Shown here: piece by piece, positions 42,909 through 57,900 of the stretch
Layout of the letters: the number at the start of each line of letters is the position of its first letter
Numbering within the stretch: position 1 is the stretch's first letter
From: Apostichopus japonicus
Lineage: Eukaryota > Echinodermata > Holothuroidea > Aspidochirotida > Stichopodidae
Reading direction: 5' to 3'
Length of the DNA: 64,000 nt
Assembly (NCBI RefSeq): GCF_037975245.1
Contig: NC_092579.1
Coordinates: forward strand, 7,565,001 to 7,629,000
Position numbers and translations under genes: made by a program
The notes under the pieces: generated by a model
What the model was told of the DNA's origin: nothing
The model's database searches: none
What the model saw: only the letters and a program-made list of their open reading frames with translations

Positions 42909-45900
42909 CTGTTGAGACCCAGAGACACAAAAGGTAAGAATCAAAATATTGTGGAATGACTTAGTCTATATGGGAAGTGCATGATACAGCAAGAGAAGTG
43001 CATTATGTCAGGTCCCCAAAATAACTTGGGTTTTGTTTCTTATATCTTCTGTTCACATCTCATTGTTGATGTTACTCTTGGTGTTCTTAAACTCCCGATA
43101 ACTCTTAAAACTATCATTGGTTTGAGTTGATTTTAGGACTGAATTATTTGCCCTCTAGAAATACTGTTTTCAAGGTTTCCAGTCAGCTTTCTGTTCATGA
43201 TTTGTAAATAATTTCAATAACAGGAATCCATATCATCAAATTCAACATTATCACTGTCCTGGGAAACAATGGTTGCCATAATTGGAGCAGGATCTTGGAA
43301 CAACCGAAAGCGGTTTCATTGAAAGACCTTAATCTACAAGGTGGAACATACCTAGTGATAAGTTCATTTTAAAATTTTATTATTATTAAAGATCTTATGT
43401 AGTCTGATTTCTTACTACTGAGAGCCTAAGAAGAAACTTCCCACCCAAATCAGCCAATTTTGGAGAATTGACAACCTCACCTACTCCGGCATTTTAAACC
43501 AGTTTTCTGAACTGAGAATTAGATCTGCCATAAATTATAAAGTTCACTTTGCATCCAGTCTAAACAAGATAAAGGATATAGACAATGGTGGCAGTAAAGT
43601 AATAAGACAGACTCCCACATGTGCTATTAACAATTACGAATGTGGAAGGTATGTGTGGCCTTGACACACATTCTTGATGTGTTTATCCACAGACATAACA
43701 TTACATATAGATGTTGAGCATAAAGTGGTAGGCATTTTGTTTGTTTCAGTTAAACATGCCACTGGGAGCATGTACACTTCAACACAAAGCTCCAAGCATA
43801 TTGCTACTCAAAGAACTAACCTCTATGCGTTTTAACCTTCCTCCGGGACCATCGATGTTTAATATTCTATGTAAATTACTCAGAGGAAAAAAGGCTTCCA
43901 CCATTTGCGTGTGGTTCAGAGAATCCACGGCACGAGCTGTCACTATTAGTCCTTTGAGGGAATCCATTCGGTAGTAGCCGGATACTTCGTGGGGCATATC
44001 GCTGATCTTCAGAGAACAATTCTTATCTGTCGGCTAAGAAACAAAACAGGAAAATTATTGTATTGGCTGAAGAAAACCCAGAGGGATTCCGCAGTAAATA
44101 TGGCAACAGCGTCGGCCATTCCACAGTGAGAATAGCGAGTTGCAAAGAGCAATGGCATGGACTGCACCAGACAATCTTATGTGTTAACATGCAGGACTCT
44201 GTAAACATAGATGAATAGATTGGGTGTTGAGGGTATGAAGAGATGGGAATGTGAAGTTACATTTAGAGATTACACTCTGCAAGTTTATCGGCATGCCCTG
44301 CCCTCCATCCCCCTTTCCCTCCCATCCATCCATCCCCACCCCCACCCCCCGTCTTTAGAGTACTAAATAATCACAGTTTCTATTATGACTGTGAGGAAGT
44401 ACAAGTGTTTCATCATATCTCCCTTGCTCTCCTTGTTGGAGGCATATATATATACAAGTACCTGTTCATTTAAGTTGACGGTCTCTTTCAAGACTCTCAG
44501 GAATGCCCTGTAGGTGGTCATCTCTCCATCGCTGGCCACGGTCAAGGTGTCCTCTTCATGATATATACTCTGAAAGTAAGTATTCATGCCGGGGGTACCC
44601 ATCGGATAAGCGTTGTACAGGTAGGTATCTACTTGATTGATGACTGCAAGGCTGACCACCGGCTCAAACTTCCTGGAGAAATAAACTGGACGGCTGTTCT
44701 GTAGGAACAAGCAAAGAAAGAGTTGGCAGGCTGGAATCGAAGATATACTGTTAAGCTATGGCCAGGTCATAACTGAAGAAAAATTCCTGACACGAGAAAT
44801 TTGAGCAAAAAAAAATAGAAAAGAGAGCCAGGTATGGGAAGTGATGAAATAATAGGAGTATTATCAAAAAAATATGCTTGATGAAAGCATATATTGGTAA
44901 TTGGTCACATTTCAAAAGGAAATATTTGCTGATGTGAACAGAGGGAGGATAGGAGGCATACGCGTAGGAGGCGGGGGGGGGGGGCTGGGGGACTGCAGCC
45001 CCCCAACCAAGATTTTTGGTGAAAATTCGGGCAATATGCTGAGAATTTTTCGGGCACCTACTGAAAGAAGAAAAATTTGCAGTTGTGTTTTTCAATTTTT
45101 TGTGTGAAAATTCAGGCAATATGCTGAGAATTTTTTCGGGCACCTACTGAAAGAAGAAAAATTTGCAATGTGTTTTTCAATAGTTAAACTGATATTGTTA
45201 TTATCGTTATTATTGTAACGACTTCCCCAATAATTAAAACCAATATGGAAGGGTAATAACACGGAAAATATAACCAAAGTTTTTCGTGCGCTCCGCGCGC
45301 ATTCAACATCTTATTGTGCATATCATATAGTATTCATCGGTTAGTAGCACGTGATGTAATAACCAATGAATGCCTATATGATATGCATATTAACATGCTG
45401 AACGCGCGCGGAGCGCGCGAAAAATTTGGTTATATTTTTCGGGCAAGTCGTTACAGCCCCCAAATCAAATTAGGCTCCTATGCCTATGATAGGAGGTGGA
45501 CAGTGGAAATGCTGTTACAGTTGATTATCTTTAGCATGACATGAGAGTATCAGAGCTGATAAATCATAGCAATAACCAATACAAACTAGAGAATTATAAA
45601 ACATTTACCAAACAAAAATACTAATTACAAGAAGTCAATACAACAACACAAACCAAAACAAATAACATAAAAAAAAAATTCTTTGTACATCATCCGAGCA
45701 GAAGAAATAAAATTGTTAAATATACCACCAGTATATAGTTATAGTTTATGAAAATCATTTTCCCACAGAAAATTGACATAAAAGTGTGGACAATCTTTTC
45801 CTGTCCATGCTAGTAGTTCTTGAATATGTCAATAGGATGCTCAAACTACTTCAGTTTGTACAGGTAATGATATTTCCTTATTTGACTGGTTGGTGCTTCC

Positions 45901-48900
45901 TGTGTTAAGTACCTTGACATTAGATCTATAACAACCTTCTTGTAAAGGTTTAAACAATTAAGTACCATCGGGTCATCAACGGTTCCAAGAATAGAATGAT
46001 ACATCACGAGCAACTGGCCTGTAAACCAATCCATGCCATTTTTGGGGTGTTACAGGCATGTTATATCACATATACGACATACCTTCACTTTGTAAAAGTC
46101 TTCTGGTTTAAATACGTTCGGTGAGCAGCCGCACCAGTCAACGATGTGTTTGTACTGACACTGGCATCCGAGCTTCCTCTTCCAGTTGGTGATATGAAGG
46201 TTGTTATCAATCAGGGTCTCACAGTGTTCACTGTTTACCAGGACCAGATGGAAAAAGGACTGAAAAAAGAAAATATGAAAAAGAAAATATTAATAAAATA
46301 AATTACAACACAAATTTCTGAAAAAAAAGAAAGAAGGAAGAGTTGGCAATGTTTGGAAATCGGAATACAATCACTTCTTTATTGATACTCTTACCACAGA
46401 TGATGGTCAGAAAGGAGGGAGACATTCATCATCATATCCTTAACAGCTCTGTATGACCTTTGACATCTGAGCAATCCAACCTAAAACTTTTATGAACATG
46501 ACTTTTGATGTTCATCTTGTAGACCAGTAACATTTGAATGAATGTTTAAGGCACTTCATGTTGAGTCACTACTTTTCTTCACTCCACCCCCCCCCCCCTC
46601 CCTTTTCCATCTTCTCCCCAAATAATTGTAATACTTTGTCTATACTTTGCTTGTAGGAGTACCAATTACTCTTTAATGGTGCAGGCTTAATTGGTGCCAT
46701 TTCTATCCACCCACCCCCCACCCTCTCCCCTTGCACAACACCCATCCTTAGCATTGCTAAATGATTGCCTACACTTACCAACTTATGAAACATGGTATTA
46801 CATTTGATGGGCACTTTACATGGCTGCTCTATTGTTAAGGGAACTGAGGTCACTTTCATCTTGACTTTGATACAGTGTATAGTTACCTCTTATTTGTGCC
46901 AAGGAAAATTTGCAATAAAACTGCAAGTGAGCAGTTAACCTCAACCAGTCAACTTTGACGGTGCAGTGAACCCTCAACTTTGACTGTGTAATGACCAGTC
47001 AACATTGACTGTGAAGTGAACCCTCAACTTTGACTGCTGTTTAGTGAGCTGTCAAATGTGACTGTGTAGTGAGTGCAGTGAATCCACAAGATACACATCC
47101 TACATAAACTGTCAGCAGTCATACCTGCAGGTCCACAAGATACACATCCTACATAAACTGTCAGCAGTCATACCTGCAGGTCCACAAGATACACATCCTA
47201 CATAAACTGTCTACAATCACATCAGCAGGTCCACAGGATAAATCCTGTATAAACTAACCAGTCAACATTTACATCTGCAGAAGGTCTGTAGGTCCACAGG
47301 ATACACGTCCAACGTGAACATTCACCCCTGACAGATCGGTAACTGCTGTTCATGTTACATGATCCTTAGAGACTTAAAGAAGTGTGTATGCTGGTCTGTA
47401 TAGGACAGGATTAACACCCACAGCTAACAATCACCTGAGCAGAGAGCCTTAAACTGTACCGATTATTCATCTCTGTGCATGTTACATGATCCTGAGAGAC
47501 TTAAAGAAGTGTTGTATGCTGGTCTGTATAGGACAGGATTAACACTCACAAAGATTTAGCAGCAAACAATCACCCAGGAGCAGAGAGCATTAAACTGTAC
47601 CGATTATTCATAGCCCTGTGCATGATTATATGAATCTAATAAACTGAAACAGATACTTGATACAGCAGGTCTAACGGACACAAGTCCTAGACACGATTAC
47701 GTTTCAAACATTGCATTCACCTCTGCAGGAAGCAAGCTGTATTTGAACATTTCTTTCAGTCCATTGACCATGGTATTGTTGGCTGTTAGCAGGTACTGGC
47801 AATATTCTCTATTGAGGGCAAACCAATCAGAACCTCCGTCGTACACGATGCCTTCTGGAAGTTTACGGTCTCCGATCCTCCACATGTGATTGTCACATTC
47901 AATGAAGGTTCTGTCCAGCCCCTGTTTTTTTATAAATCGGCTGTGAAAATGGAGAAAACATATCGACATTATAACAATTCCTGCACAAGAAATATATGAC
48001 ATTGCTATTTTTAAGAATTTTTGTTAATGCTCACCTGAAATTTCAAAGGGCTTAATTAAACAAATATAACATGTATTAACTTCTGAATATTGGCATTGTT
48101 TCCCCCCCCCCCCCCCCCAAAAAAATGCATTTATTGAAACTCACTCTCAAGGCAACACTACTTTATTACAATTCATCAATAGTAATTAAGATATCATGTG
48201 TGCACTGGTTTACCAAGGAGGTCAATGGGTTTAAGTCCTGTATGCTTTCACCACTCAGGCAGAATAATAGCATCATAACAACACATTGATACAGTTAGTA
48301 TATTCTCAAAGTTACACTAGATTGTCTTGTTGCCATAACAACTCACTCTCTGAAGAAGTGGATATGCAGGTCAACAGACACAAATCCAAGAAGAAAGGTT
48401 TATACCGTGAACAGCCACCTCCACAGGGAGCAAGCTGTACTTGAACATGTGTTTAGTCCGAATCTGAATATTACCATAACAAAACAATGTCACTTGTCCA
48501 CAGAAATGTCAAAATATTCATCGTAAACCTTGTGGTAATGGAACATTGTTTGAGAGAGAAAGAAGAAAAATTAAAAGTAAAGCAAAATCATAATTTTAAT
48601 GAGGGTAGATAGAGGGATGTTAGTGAAATGGTTTATATGGGATTCAAACACACCGAATCTGTGGACAAATCTGATTTAAATATGAAAAAAAACACATATA
48701 TGTCTTGAGGGAAAAGGTATGTCCATACCTTAAAAAAAAAAATATATATATATATTTCAAAAAATATCTCACCGTAAGAAAAGGTGGGGGAGGAGTGAGG
48801 GAAGAAAACAAAATGGCAGGAGTAAATGAGAAAAAGCGCAAAAAAACGATACAAACTTATTGTAATACTGCCAAAAACCTAATTGCTAATGAAACAAAGT

Positions 48901-51900
48901 ACATGATAGTCCTTTTCAACGACCCCAGGCACACCTCCCACCCGTCAGCTCCTCTCTGTAATGTGTGACCAGCCCTCAACACTTAGTAACACCCAGACAG
49001 AGGTGGTCATGAAATTTGCCAAAAGGCATTTTTTTTAGTTTCATGGTGCTGAATGTTTCAATATTATAAGGTTCTCTGGACCAAACTGAGAGGATTTGAA
49101 AATTTTACGGGACCACAGAAAATTTGCCCACACTTTGCCCATGTTTGGTCTAGACCTTCCGAACATCCATATTAGATTTATCTAACACCCTAGCCTACTT
49201 TGACAGTTGTTATTGTCATGTAAATATTGAGATAAATATTCCAGTGTGTGGCACCTTTGTGGCTACAGGGAAAAACTTCACAGAGAAAAACATGGAACAT
49301 TGCAATGATAACTTGAGTAAATCTGGCAGAAATTATGAAGTTGAGAAAACGAAAGCAGTGAATTCAGTTCCAAAACAGTGCATAAAAACAAGGAAAATAT
49401 ATTGTGCATTTTAAGTACATGTAGTACTGTCAGTAGATATAACTGATGTCAGACATGTTGAACAAGATGAAACAAAAACTGCACAGCAACTTAATTCCTG
49501 GTTGCTAAGGCCAGCAGAGGAATTAAAAACAAAACCTTAAAGAATAAAAAAAAAATGTAGAAAAATTATTGTGCTGTGTGTGAAATCTTTATTCACAAGA
49601 AAAATATTTACCTTCTATTTCAGTCGCACAAGATGAAGGATACAGGGGGGAAAAAATTAGATTGAGATGAAAATTTTGGGAAATATGAGTTTGAACTGTG
49701 ACCTTATTTCCCAGGAATGAAAAGGTTATAGATAAACAAGTTGTTGTGACTTGTTAAAGAGCCAATTTCATCTCTTCATTTATTATAACATATCACAATT
49801 GAAATAACAATGAGGTGGTGATATGACGGTTTTCTCCTTACGAGCAGATGCCCAGATCTTTCGTTCTCAATTAGCCATTCATTTTGGTAAAAATTTGTCT
49901 CCCAGTTTTCATCAACGTCTACAAATTCCAAGGTTGGAGGAGGGAGGGATTTGGGAGGATGAGGGAGATAAAGAAAATATGGTGTGTGTGGGGGGGGGGG
50001 AGGGGGGAACGGAAATCAACTGCGATGAACTTCTCAAGTGATATGATTAAAAATTAAAAATGGTTAGTTTGACCTTACATGGAATCATCCAAAACAAGCA
50101 ACAATTAAATGTCTGGGATGGGCTGTACTGAGTTGTTCAGTTTGAGAGCTTTACTCATTTCACAATCCAAGAACCAGCTCATACAATCAAAGGAGTATGA
50201 ACACTACTGTATGTCATATCACAAACTTAACACTGAATGAGCACTAACTTAACTCTACCTTCAAATTCTGATATGATTTGGCCAGGTGTGCTACCACGTA
50301 TCCTTCTATGGGGAGGGAATTTAGCCCCTCAGAATAAAAATCAAGGGGGGGGGGCTGATCCCTTTCCCCAAATGGCAGACAGACTGTTTCAAATATCACA
50401 TGGTACAGTACATACAGATACAGCATGTATCTTCTTCAACATTGTTTCAAAAGTTGGAAGGAACAAGGGAAAGGGGACATGGCTATTAAACCAGTAATTG
50501 ACCGATATCTACCATTGTCATATCTTCACCAGGATGCATGGTGTCGTTTAAACACCATCAAATACTGGTCTGACTCCTGTCCCCAACCCCCCCCCCCCCT
50601 CCTTCCCCCAACTCTCAGAGTCACTGAATTTACCTGGAAATGTCCACAGAAGAAGAAGCAACAGGATTGACAAAGTGAGGCAAAAGCTTCAGCAGTTTTT
50701 CAATGAAAATGTCATCATCAGAGAATTAAAATAAATGTTTAAGACACCAATATCTTGAACTGGTTTTGAGGGTTAATTGCCGGTCTATCAGAAGTAGCCG
50801 GATGGTTGTATTTTTTATTGTGGAGTATCCGACTATCTGACGTCGTCTCAAATTATGACTTATATCACAAAATGCAGCTTTAACTAGTGACACATGCACT
50901 GTACTTTTGAAACAATGATATATGTAAATATATTAAGAAAGAATGATAAGAGAAATACAAGTTAAGAAGGAAAATAAAATAAATCAAAGAACAATAAGAA
51001 AAAGTTAAAGTTTTATTATGGATACTGCTGAGTGCATGTTGACATACATAGCTTAAAAACAATGAGGGAAAGATAAAAACACCCACCTGCTTTCATCCCG
51101 GCCATGAGACTTGAGGAAATTGTTCTGTCGATAATGACCAAGGAATTTCACCAGCTGAGCATTCGTCCTAGAAGAAATAAGAGCAAAGACCGATAGAAGA
51201 TGTCAAGTGATTTACTCCTTGATATCTCTTCTCAGTTTGAAATGTGTAAGATAAGAAGCCTGCTCAATTGGTTTAAAATAATTGATCTCTTCATTCCATT
51301 GTCTCTAGAGACGAACGGAAATTGTTAAATATTGGGAAGGGTGGGCAGACCCGAGTATCACCTCATTATTTTGTGTGGAATGATTAGTGTCGAATGACGG
51401 GTTGAATAATCAGTGGACGTGATGTGCAGACAGTCAGCCGTAATGGAAAACAGCCAATAGGAAAGCAGTAAAATGATACAATCATCAAAAAGTACAATCT
51501 GGGTCAAATTTATAGGGAGAGTTTTCAGGAAAGGTCACCCAGGTCTTAATGGGTACAGACGGAACTGTTGCATTGTTTTATAATGTTTGTCTGGTGGGGG
51601 GGGGGGGGGACAATGATAATATCTGTCAGCCAAAATTAGGGCAATTATATATTTTGGTACGCTTTAATGTTTTGTAGGTACATTTTGTATTTTTGCTCAC
51701 CTTTATATTGTGAGTACAGTTTAATCTTTTTGTACATTTTATAGGAACGATATCTATGTACAGTATATTATTTTACATCTTATATTTTGTTTACAATATT
51801 TAATGTTTTGAGCTCTTGTTATCAACCAATTTCCAATGTATTTTTATGATTGGCTGAATAAATATCTATCTATCTAAATTCACTCCCAGCTACATGTAGA

Positions 51901-54900
51901 CCATAGTTAATTGCAAAACTGATCACAAGATGCTGGAAGATTTCCATCTTCTTAGTACTATTCCCTCCAACTTAGCAACTACTGTAGTTCTATAGTGACT
52001 GGGTAGTAAATCCTAGTTTCAAACATTACAATCTGCTGGAAACTAATGTCAGGCGACCCCCTTGAGTCCCCCCCCACCCCCTTCCCCACTGCCCACCCCA
52101 CCCTACCATTTCAGAATAACCATTACCTATAAACAAGCATAGAAGATTCAAATATGTCTCCTTTTGTTTTATAATAATGACAGGCTAATTCTGGCATTAC
52201 ACAAATTATGATACTATAGTAGTTCCTATTTAATATGCATGCTAAAAGTAAATGTTTATGTTCTCCCATCGTTGGCAGAAACTAACCAGCCAGACCAAGC
52301 CTCGGGTCAATTTTACAAGAGTGAAAAATAAAACAGTGAGGGGAAGTAATTCTAAGTAATCGGAGACTACATATGTACCGGAAGAGATTACAATCTTCTT
52401 TTATCACTACTTTGTTCCTTTTTCCTTGAACATGGATTACAATTCAAAGAGTCTGTGTACTTAACATTCAGGACTATGTGGAGGTAAAGGCTATTCCTTT
52501 CTGTACTTTTTACTTAAATCCCATTACGATTAATAACCAGTACAATATGTAGAGAATAATAAAAAAAGGACAATTATTGCTGCGTAAGAAAACACTTGAA
52601 GTCTTGAAGAAATAACACATGTATCAAAAAAAAATTCTACAATGTACAGTATAACATCTGAGGCAATGAAATTTGCTATCAGAGTGCGGGCTTTAATTCC
52701 TACAATCCTTGGTAACAAATATTTTTGCAGTAAATTTTTCTAAAAATGATGAAAATCTCTTTAAGTGTCTTCATTGCAACATACACTCAACAGCTAGATT
52801 CTAGTGTTTTTGTCAAAGAATCCTAAAATGGCTGACAGTCTTGAAGTATAACATAATCTCTCAATGCCAAATTAAAGTTAATAGAGCAAAGGGTTAGTGG
52901 TCAGGGTACATTTAATATATAAACATATTCACAAACAAACACACAGCAGTACACTTAAACATACAGACAAAAACAAATCATGTCAGAGTACTTCAAAGCT
53001 ATGCACAGTGAACACAAACTATGCAGGATTATAGTCTCATACCAGAGAGAAATAAATGAGATTTTGCAAAAGTTGATTTGTTCCCAATTTAAAATTTGTA
53101 CGTTAATGGTGTAATACCATCCTGATTCTCAAACAAGATTCTTTGGTCAAAACTGGTCTATAGTCTTGTACAATTCTGAGGAAACATAACTTGCCAAGAA
53201 CACTAAAAACTCGAAAACACCAAAAAGAATTGCAACTGAAGATTCTTCTAACCTCAGTACAATGCCACTGATTACCTTACTGTTATAAGTTTAACTTTAG
53301 GTAGTCACTTAAGATTTCACGCTATGCTAGTTAGTGTTTGCTTGGGTTCGCAACTGGCATCAAATTAAAAAAATATCTCAAACGGCATTGACCAAAATGT
53401 TTATCATAACTGTATCTATGGTAATATCACATACTGAACTTTGAATTACTAACTTGATGTGCATCTCTTAGTAGTTTGATCGATAATAGATCATATTGTA
53501 AAGCATTATCTGTAAAATTTACTTGGTCAAGTGGTACTTGGTATAATCGGTACCTGCTTCAACTAGTATAAAATCTGTTACATTTGATGGAAACTAGTTA
53601 CCAAAATATAAAAAAAGGCTCCTTAAAAGTTATACAGCAAAACTTTATCACGCCAGATTCACTGTTTCACGGTTGTGCTTCCCGATCTGGCAATCATAAG
53701 ATTTCTTAGCCATTGAATGAAGACCGGAAACCAACAAACCTATCATACATTGCAAAACAATCTTTACTGTATCGATGCAAGCTAGATATCCAAAAACCCT
53801 CCAGAGATGTAAGCGATACTCAAATAAATACTCCACAAATGATTTCTAATTTTGATACATTTGTTGAAAAATGTTTTTGTAAATTGACCTCTTCTGAATA
53901 ATTACTGATATGTATATGAAACCCGCAGCGATAAATCATCGCTCTTACTCGACCGTCAACGTATTCTTAGAAGAGTAAATGAGACCTCAGGCGCATGCAT
54001 CCTGTTTCAGTGACTTCAGTGCATTCCGTTACTTCATGATTATATTTACCAGAGAATGAAAACTCATTTTTAGGAAGAATACAGTAGATGTCATTTCAAT
54101 TTTTGAGTGATATGCTTTGAAACGGATTGAAACACATTATATTAGTCACGAAAATTCTGTTGGAACACATGAGAAACAAACCATCCCTCCCCCTGGCTCA
54201 AAAAAAAGATGTTCCAAATTATAGAGAAGGCTATCTTCTGTCAAATATTCAGTCAGCTCTATGGAATGGTAATGAAAAGTTATACAAAGACATAGTTTTG
54301 AACTTGAAGAGGAAATAGGTTCAACCAGATGGTAACATTGAGGAGCGTGTAATAAGTGTTATTAATTGGCCAGTTAGATTAGGAGGAAAGTTGAATTGAA
54401 CAAAAGCCTCAAAGCTTTAAAAGAGGTAAGATCATAGAGTTCAAAGTTAAACACTTTATTATAAAGTTTGGTTGAAAATTATAGTACAACAATAATGCAG
54501 AGACGGGTGTGTGAATGTTCTGTGTGATAGAGATCATTGTCAGGGATAACTTCCACCCCCACCCCCCACCCCCATCTGCCTCATCCCCACCAGCCTCTAC
54601 AGCGATGAGACACAAACCCTACCAACATTAAAGGTCTGTGATAGAGATAACTGTCAGGGATAACTTCCACCCCCACCCCACACCCCCATCTGCCTGATCC
54701 CCACCAGCCTCTACAGCGATGAGACACAAACCCTAACATCATTAGTGGTCTGTGATAGAGATAACTGTCAGGGATAACTTCCACCCCCACACCCCACCCC
54801 CATCTGCCTCATCCCCACCAGCCTCTACAGCGATGAGACACAAACCCTACCATCATTAAAGGTCTGTGTGATAGAGATAACTGTCAGGGATAACTTCCAT

Positions 54901-57900
54901 CCCCCCCCCCTTCTGCCTCATCCCCACCAGCCTCTACAGTGATGAGACACAAACCCTACCATCATTAAAGGTCTGTGTGATAGAGATAACTGTCAGGGAT
55001 AACTTCCATCCCCACCCCCCCCTTCTGCCTCATCCCCACCAGCCTCTACAGTGATGAGACACAAACCCTACCATCATTAAAGGTCTGTGTGATAGAGATA
55101 ACTGTCAGGGATAACTTCCATCCCCACCCCCCCCCCCTTCTGCCTCATCCCCACCAGCCTCTACAGCGATGAGACACAAACCCTACCATCATTAAAGGTC
55201 TGTGTGATAGAGATAACTGTCAGGGATAACTTCCATCCCCACCCCCCCCTTCTGCCTCATCCCCACTAGCCTCTACAGCGATGAGACACAAACCCTACCA
55301 TCATTAAAGGTCTGTGTGATAGAGATAACTGTCAGGGATAACTTCCATCCCCACCCCCCCACCTTCTGCCTCATCCCCACCAGCCTCTACAGTGATGAGA
55401 CACAAACCCTACCATCATTAAAGGTCTGTGTGATAGAGATAACTGTCAGGGATAACTTCCATCCCCACCCCCCCCTTCTGCCTCATCCCCACCAGCCTCT
55501 ACAGCGATGAGACACAAACCCTACTATCATTAAAGGTCTGTGTGATAGAGATAACTGTCAGGGATAACTTCCATCCCCACCCCCCCCTTCTGCCTCATCC
55601 CCACCAGCCTCTACAGTGATGAGACACAAACCCTACCATCATTAAAGGTCTGTGTGATAGAGATAACTGTCAGGGATAACTTCCATCCCCACCCCCCCCC
55701 CCCCCCCCCTTCTGCCTCATCCCCACCAGCCTCTACAGTGATGAGACACAAACCCTACCATCATTAAAGGTCTGTGTGATAGAGATAACTGTCAGGGATA
55801 ACTTCCATCCCCACCCCCCCCCCTTCTGCCTCATCCCCACCAGCCTCTACAGCGATGAGACACAAACCCTACCATCATTAAAGGTCTGTGTGATAGAGAT
55901 AACTGTCAGGGATAACTTCCATCACCACCCCCCTTCTGCCTCATCCCCACCAGCCTCTACAGTGATGAGACACGAACCCTACCATCATTAAAGGTCTGTG
56001 ATAGAGATAACTGTCAGGGATAACTTCCACCCCCCCCCCTTCTGCCTCATCCCCACCAACCTCTACAGCGATGAGACACAAACCCTACCATCATTAAAGG
56101 TCTGTGTGATAGAGATAACTGTCAGGGATAACTTCTTCCCCCACTCCCCACCCCCTTCTGCCTCATCCCCACCAGCCTCTACAGCGATGAGACACGAACC
56201 CTACCATCATTAAAGGTCTGTGTGATAGAGATAACTGTCAGGGATAACTTCTTCCCCCACTCCCCACCCCCTTCTGCCTCATCCCCACCAGCCTCTACAG
56301 TGATGAGACACAAACCCTACCATCATTAAAGGTCTGTGTGATAGAGATAACTGTCAGGGATAACTTCTTCCCCCACTCCCCCCCCCCCTTCTGCCTCATT
56401 CCCACCAGCCTCTACAGCGATGAGACACAAACCCTACCATCATTAAAGGTCTGTGTGATAGAGATAACTGTCAGGGATAACTTCCATCCCCCCCCCCTTC
56501 TGCCTCATCCCCACCAGCCTCTACAGCGATGAGACACAAACCCTACCATCATTAAAGGTCTGTGTGATAGAGATAACTGTCAGGGATAACTTCCATCCCC
56601 CCCCTTCTGCCTCATCCCCACCAGCCTCTACAGTGATGAGACACAAACCCTACCATCATTAAAGGTCTGTGATAGAGATAACTATCAGGGATAACTTCCA
56701 CCCCCCCCCCTTCTGCCTCATCCCCACCAACCTCTACAGCGATGAGACACAAACCCTACCATCATTAAAGGTCTGTGTGATAGAGATAACTGTCAGGGAT
56801 AACTTCTTCCCCCACTCCCCACCCCCTTCTGCCTCATCCCCACCAGCCTCTACAGCGATGAGACACAAACCCTACCATCATTAAAGGTCTGTGTGATAGA
56901 GATAACTGTCAGGGATAACTTCTTCCCCCACTCCCCACCCCCTTCTGCCTCATCCCCACCAGCCTCTACAGCGATGAGACACAAACCCTACCATCATTAA
57001 AGGTCTGTGTGATAGAGATAACTGTCAGGGATAACTTCTTCCCCCACTCCCCACCCCCTTCTGCCTCATCCCCACCAGCCTCTACAGCGATGAGACACAA
57101 ACCCTACCATCATTAAAGGTCTGTGTGATAGAGATAACTGTCAGGGATAACTTCTTCCCCCACTCCCCACCCCCTTCTGCCTCATCCCCACCAGCCTCTA
57201 CAGTGATGAGACACAAACCCTACCAACATTAATGTTCTGTGATAGAGAGCTATCTGTCATGAACCATTTCCCCAAACAGCTAAGAAAAGTTGGATTCCGT
57301 TTGGGAATTATCACAAGTTAACAGCTTTTTCTTCCACGCACACAAGCAGAAGACTCGATCAAGTCTAAAATAAACATCAATTGTGCTTAATTTTGTTGTT
57401 CAGTTTCTTCTCTATTTAGTAAATAGAGAAGAAACTGAACAACAAAATTACATTGTAAATTTTATAATGTATGTATTCTGAATATGGAGATGGGTCTTGC
57501 ACTGATCATGATGAATCAGAAATATAGAGCCTCTAAACATGACCTAATAGTGACATTGGTTTCAGTGTCAACACTTCTTAACATGATATACCATGAATAA
57601 TTAGAAAGGAAAACAAAGAGAAAGTACATGGTTTGAGATCCTAGTGGTATTTATGATGTCACAGATTTACAAAATGACAGTTGACAGACACAATTATTAA
57701 ACTAGAGATATCTCCCCCAAATGAAACAAGATTTTACTTAGCTGTTTTGGGGGAGTTGATCTTCACAAAGATGGTTGGGTTTACGTTCCCTTTAATATAA
57801 ATGTGGTAATGACATCAAATTGCATTATCACAATTTACTGTCTGGGAGGGTGATAATTTCTCATGAAATCAGGAATCATTTTAATAATCTGAACAGATAT

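Larger units (their letters stand above)
42909..46082. other. XYLT 3' introns
   Basis: Introns 42909-43820, 44034-44461 and 44699-46082. The last holds an interspersed repeat (44945-45495) with a 242-bp foldback element. C-rich stretch at 44300-44350. Confidence 0.75.
46260..51086. other. XYLT middle introns with exon-derived duplications
   Basis: Introns 46260-47720 and 47941-51086. They carry degenerate 25-bp repeats (46935-47080), a 49-bp repeat (47083-47310), a roughly 130-bp duplication (47340-47640), a diverged partial exon copy (48361-48450) and poly-C/poly-G tracts near 46588, 48103, 49990 and 50346. No additional exon recognised. Confidence 0.7.

Noticed and set aside
44751-45143. 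130-codon minus-strand frame with hydrophobic stretches
   Set aside because: It spans the interspersed repeat and its tandem pair in a XYLT intron; composition follows the AT-rich DNA.
55316-56884. Several 64-71 codon frames sharing IEITVRDNF
   Set aside because: All arise from the same minisatellite unit and are interrupted by its length changes.
54520-57260. CRISPR array
   Set aside because: Repeats are directly tandem with no unique spacers, and the DNA is clearly eukaryotic with introns.
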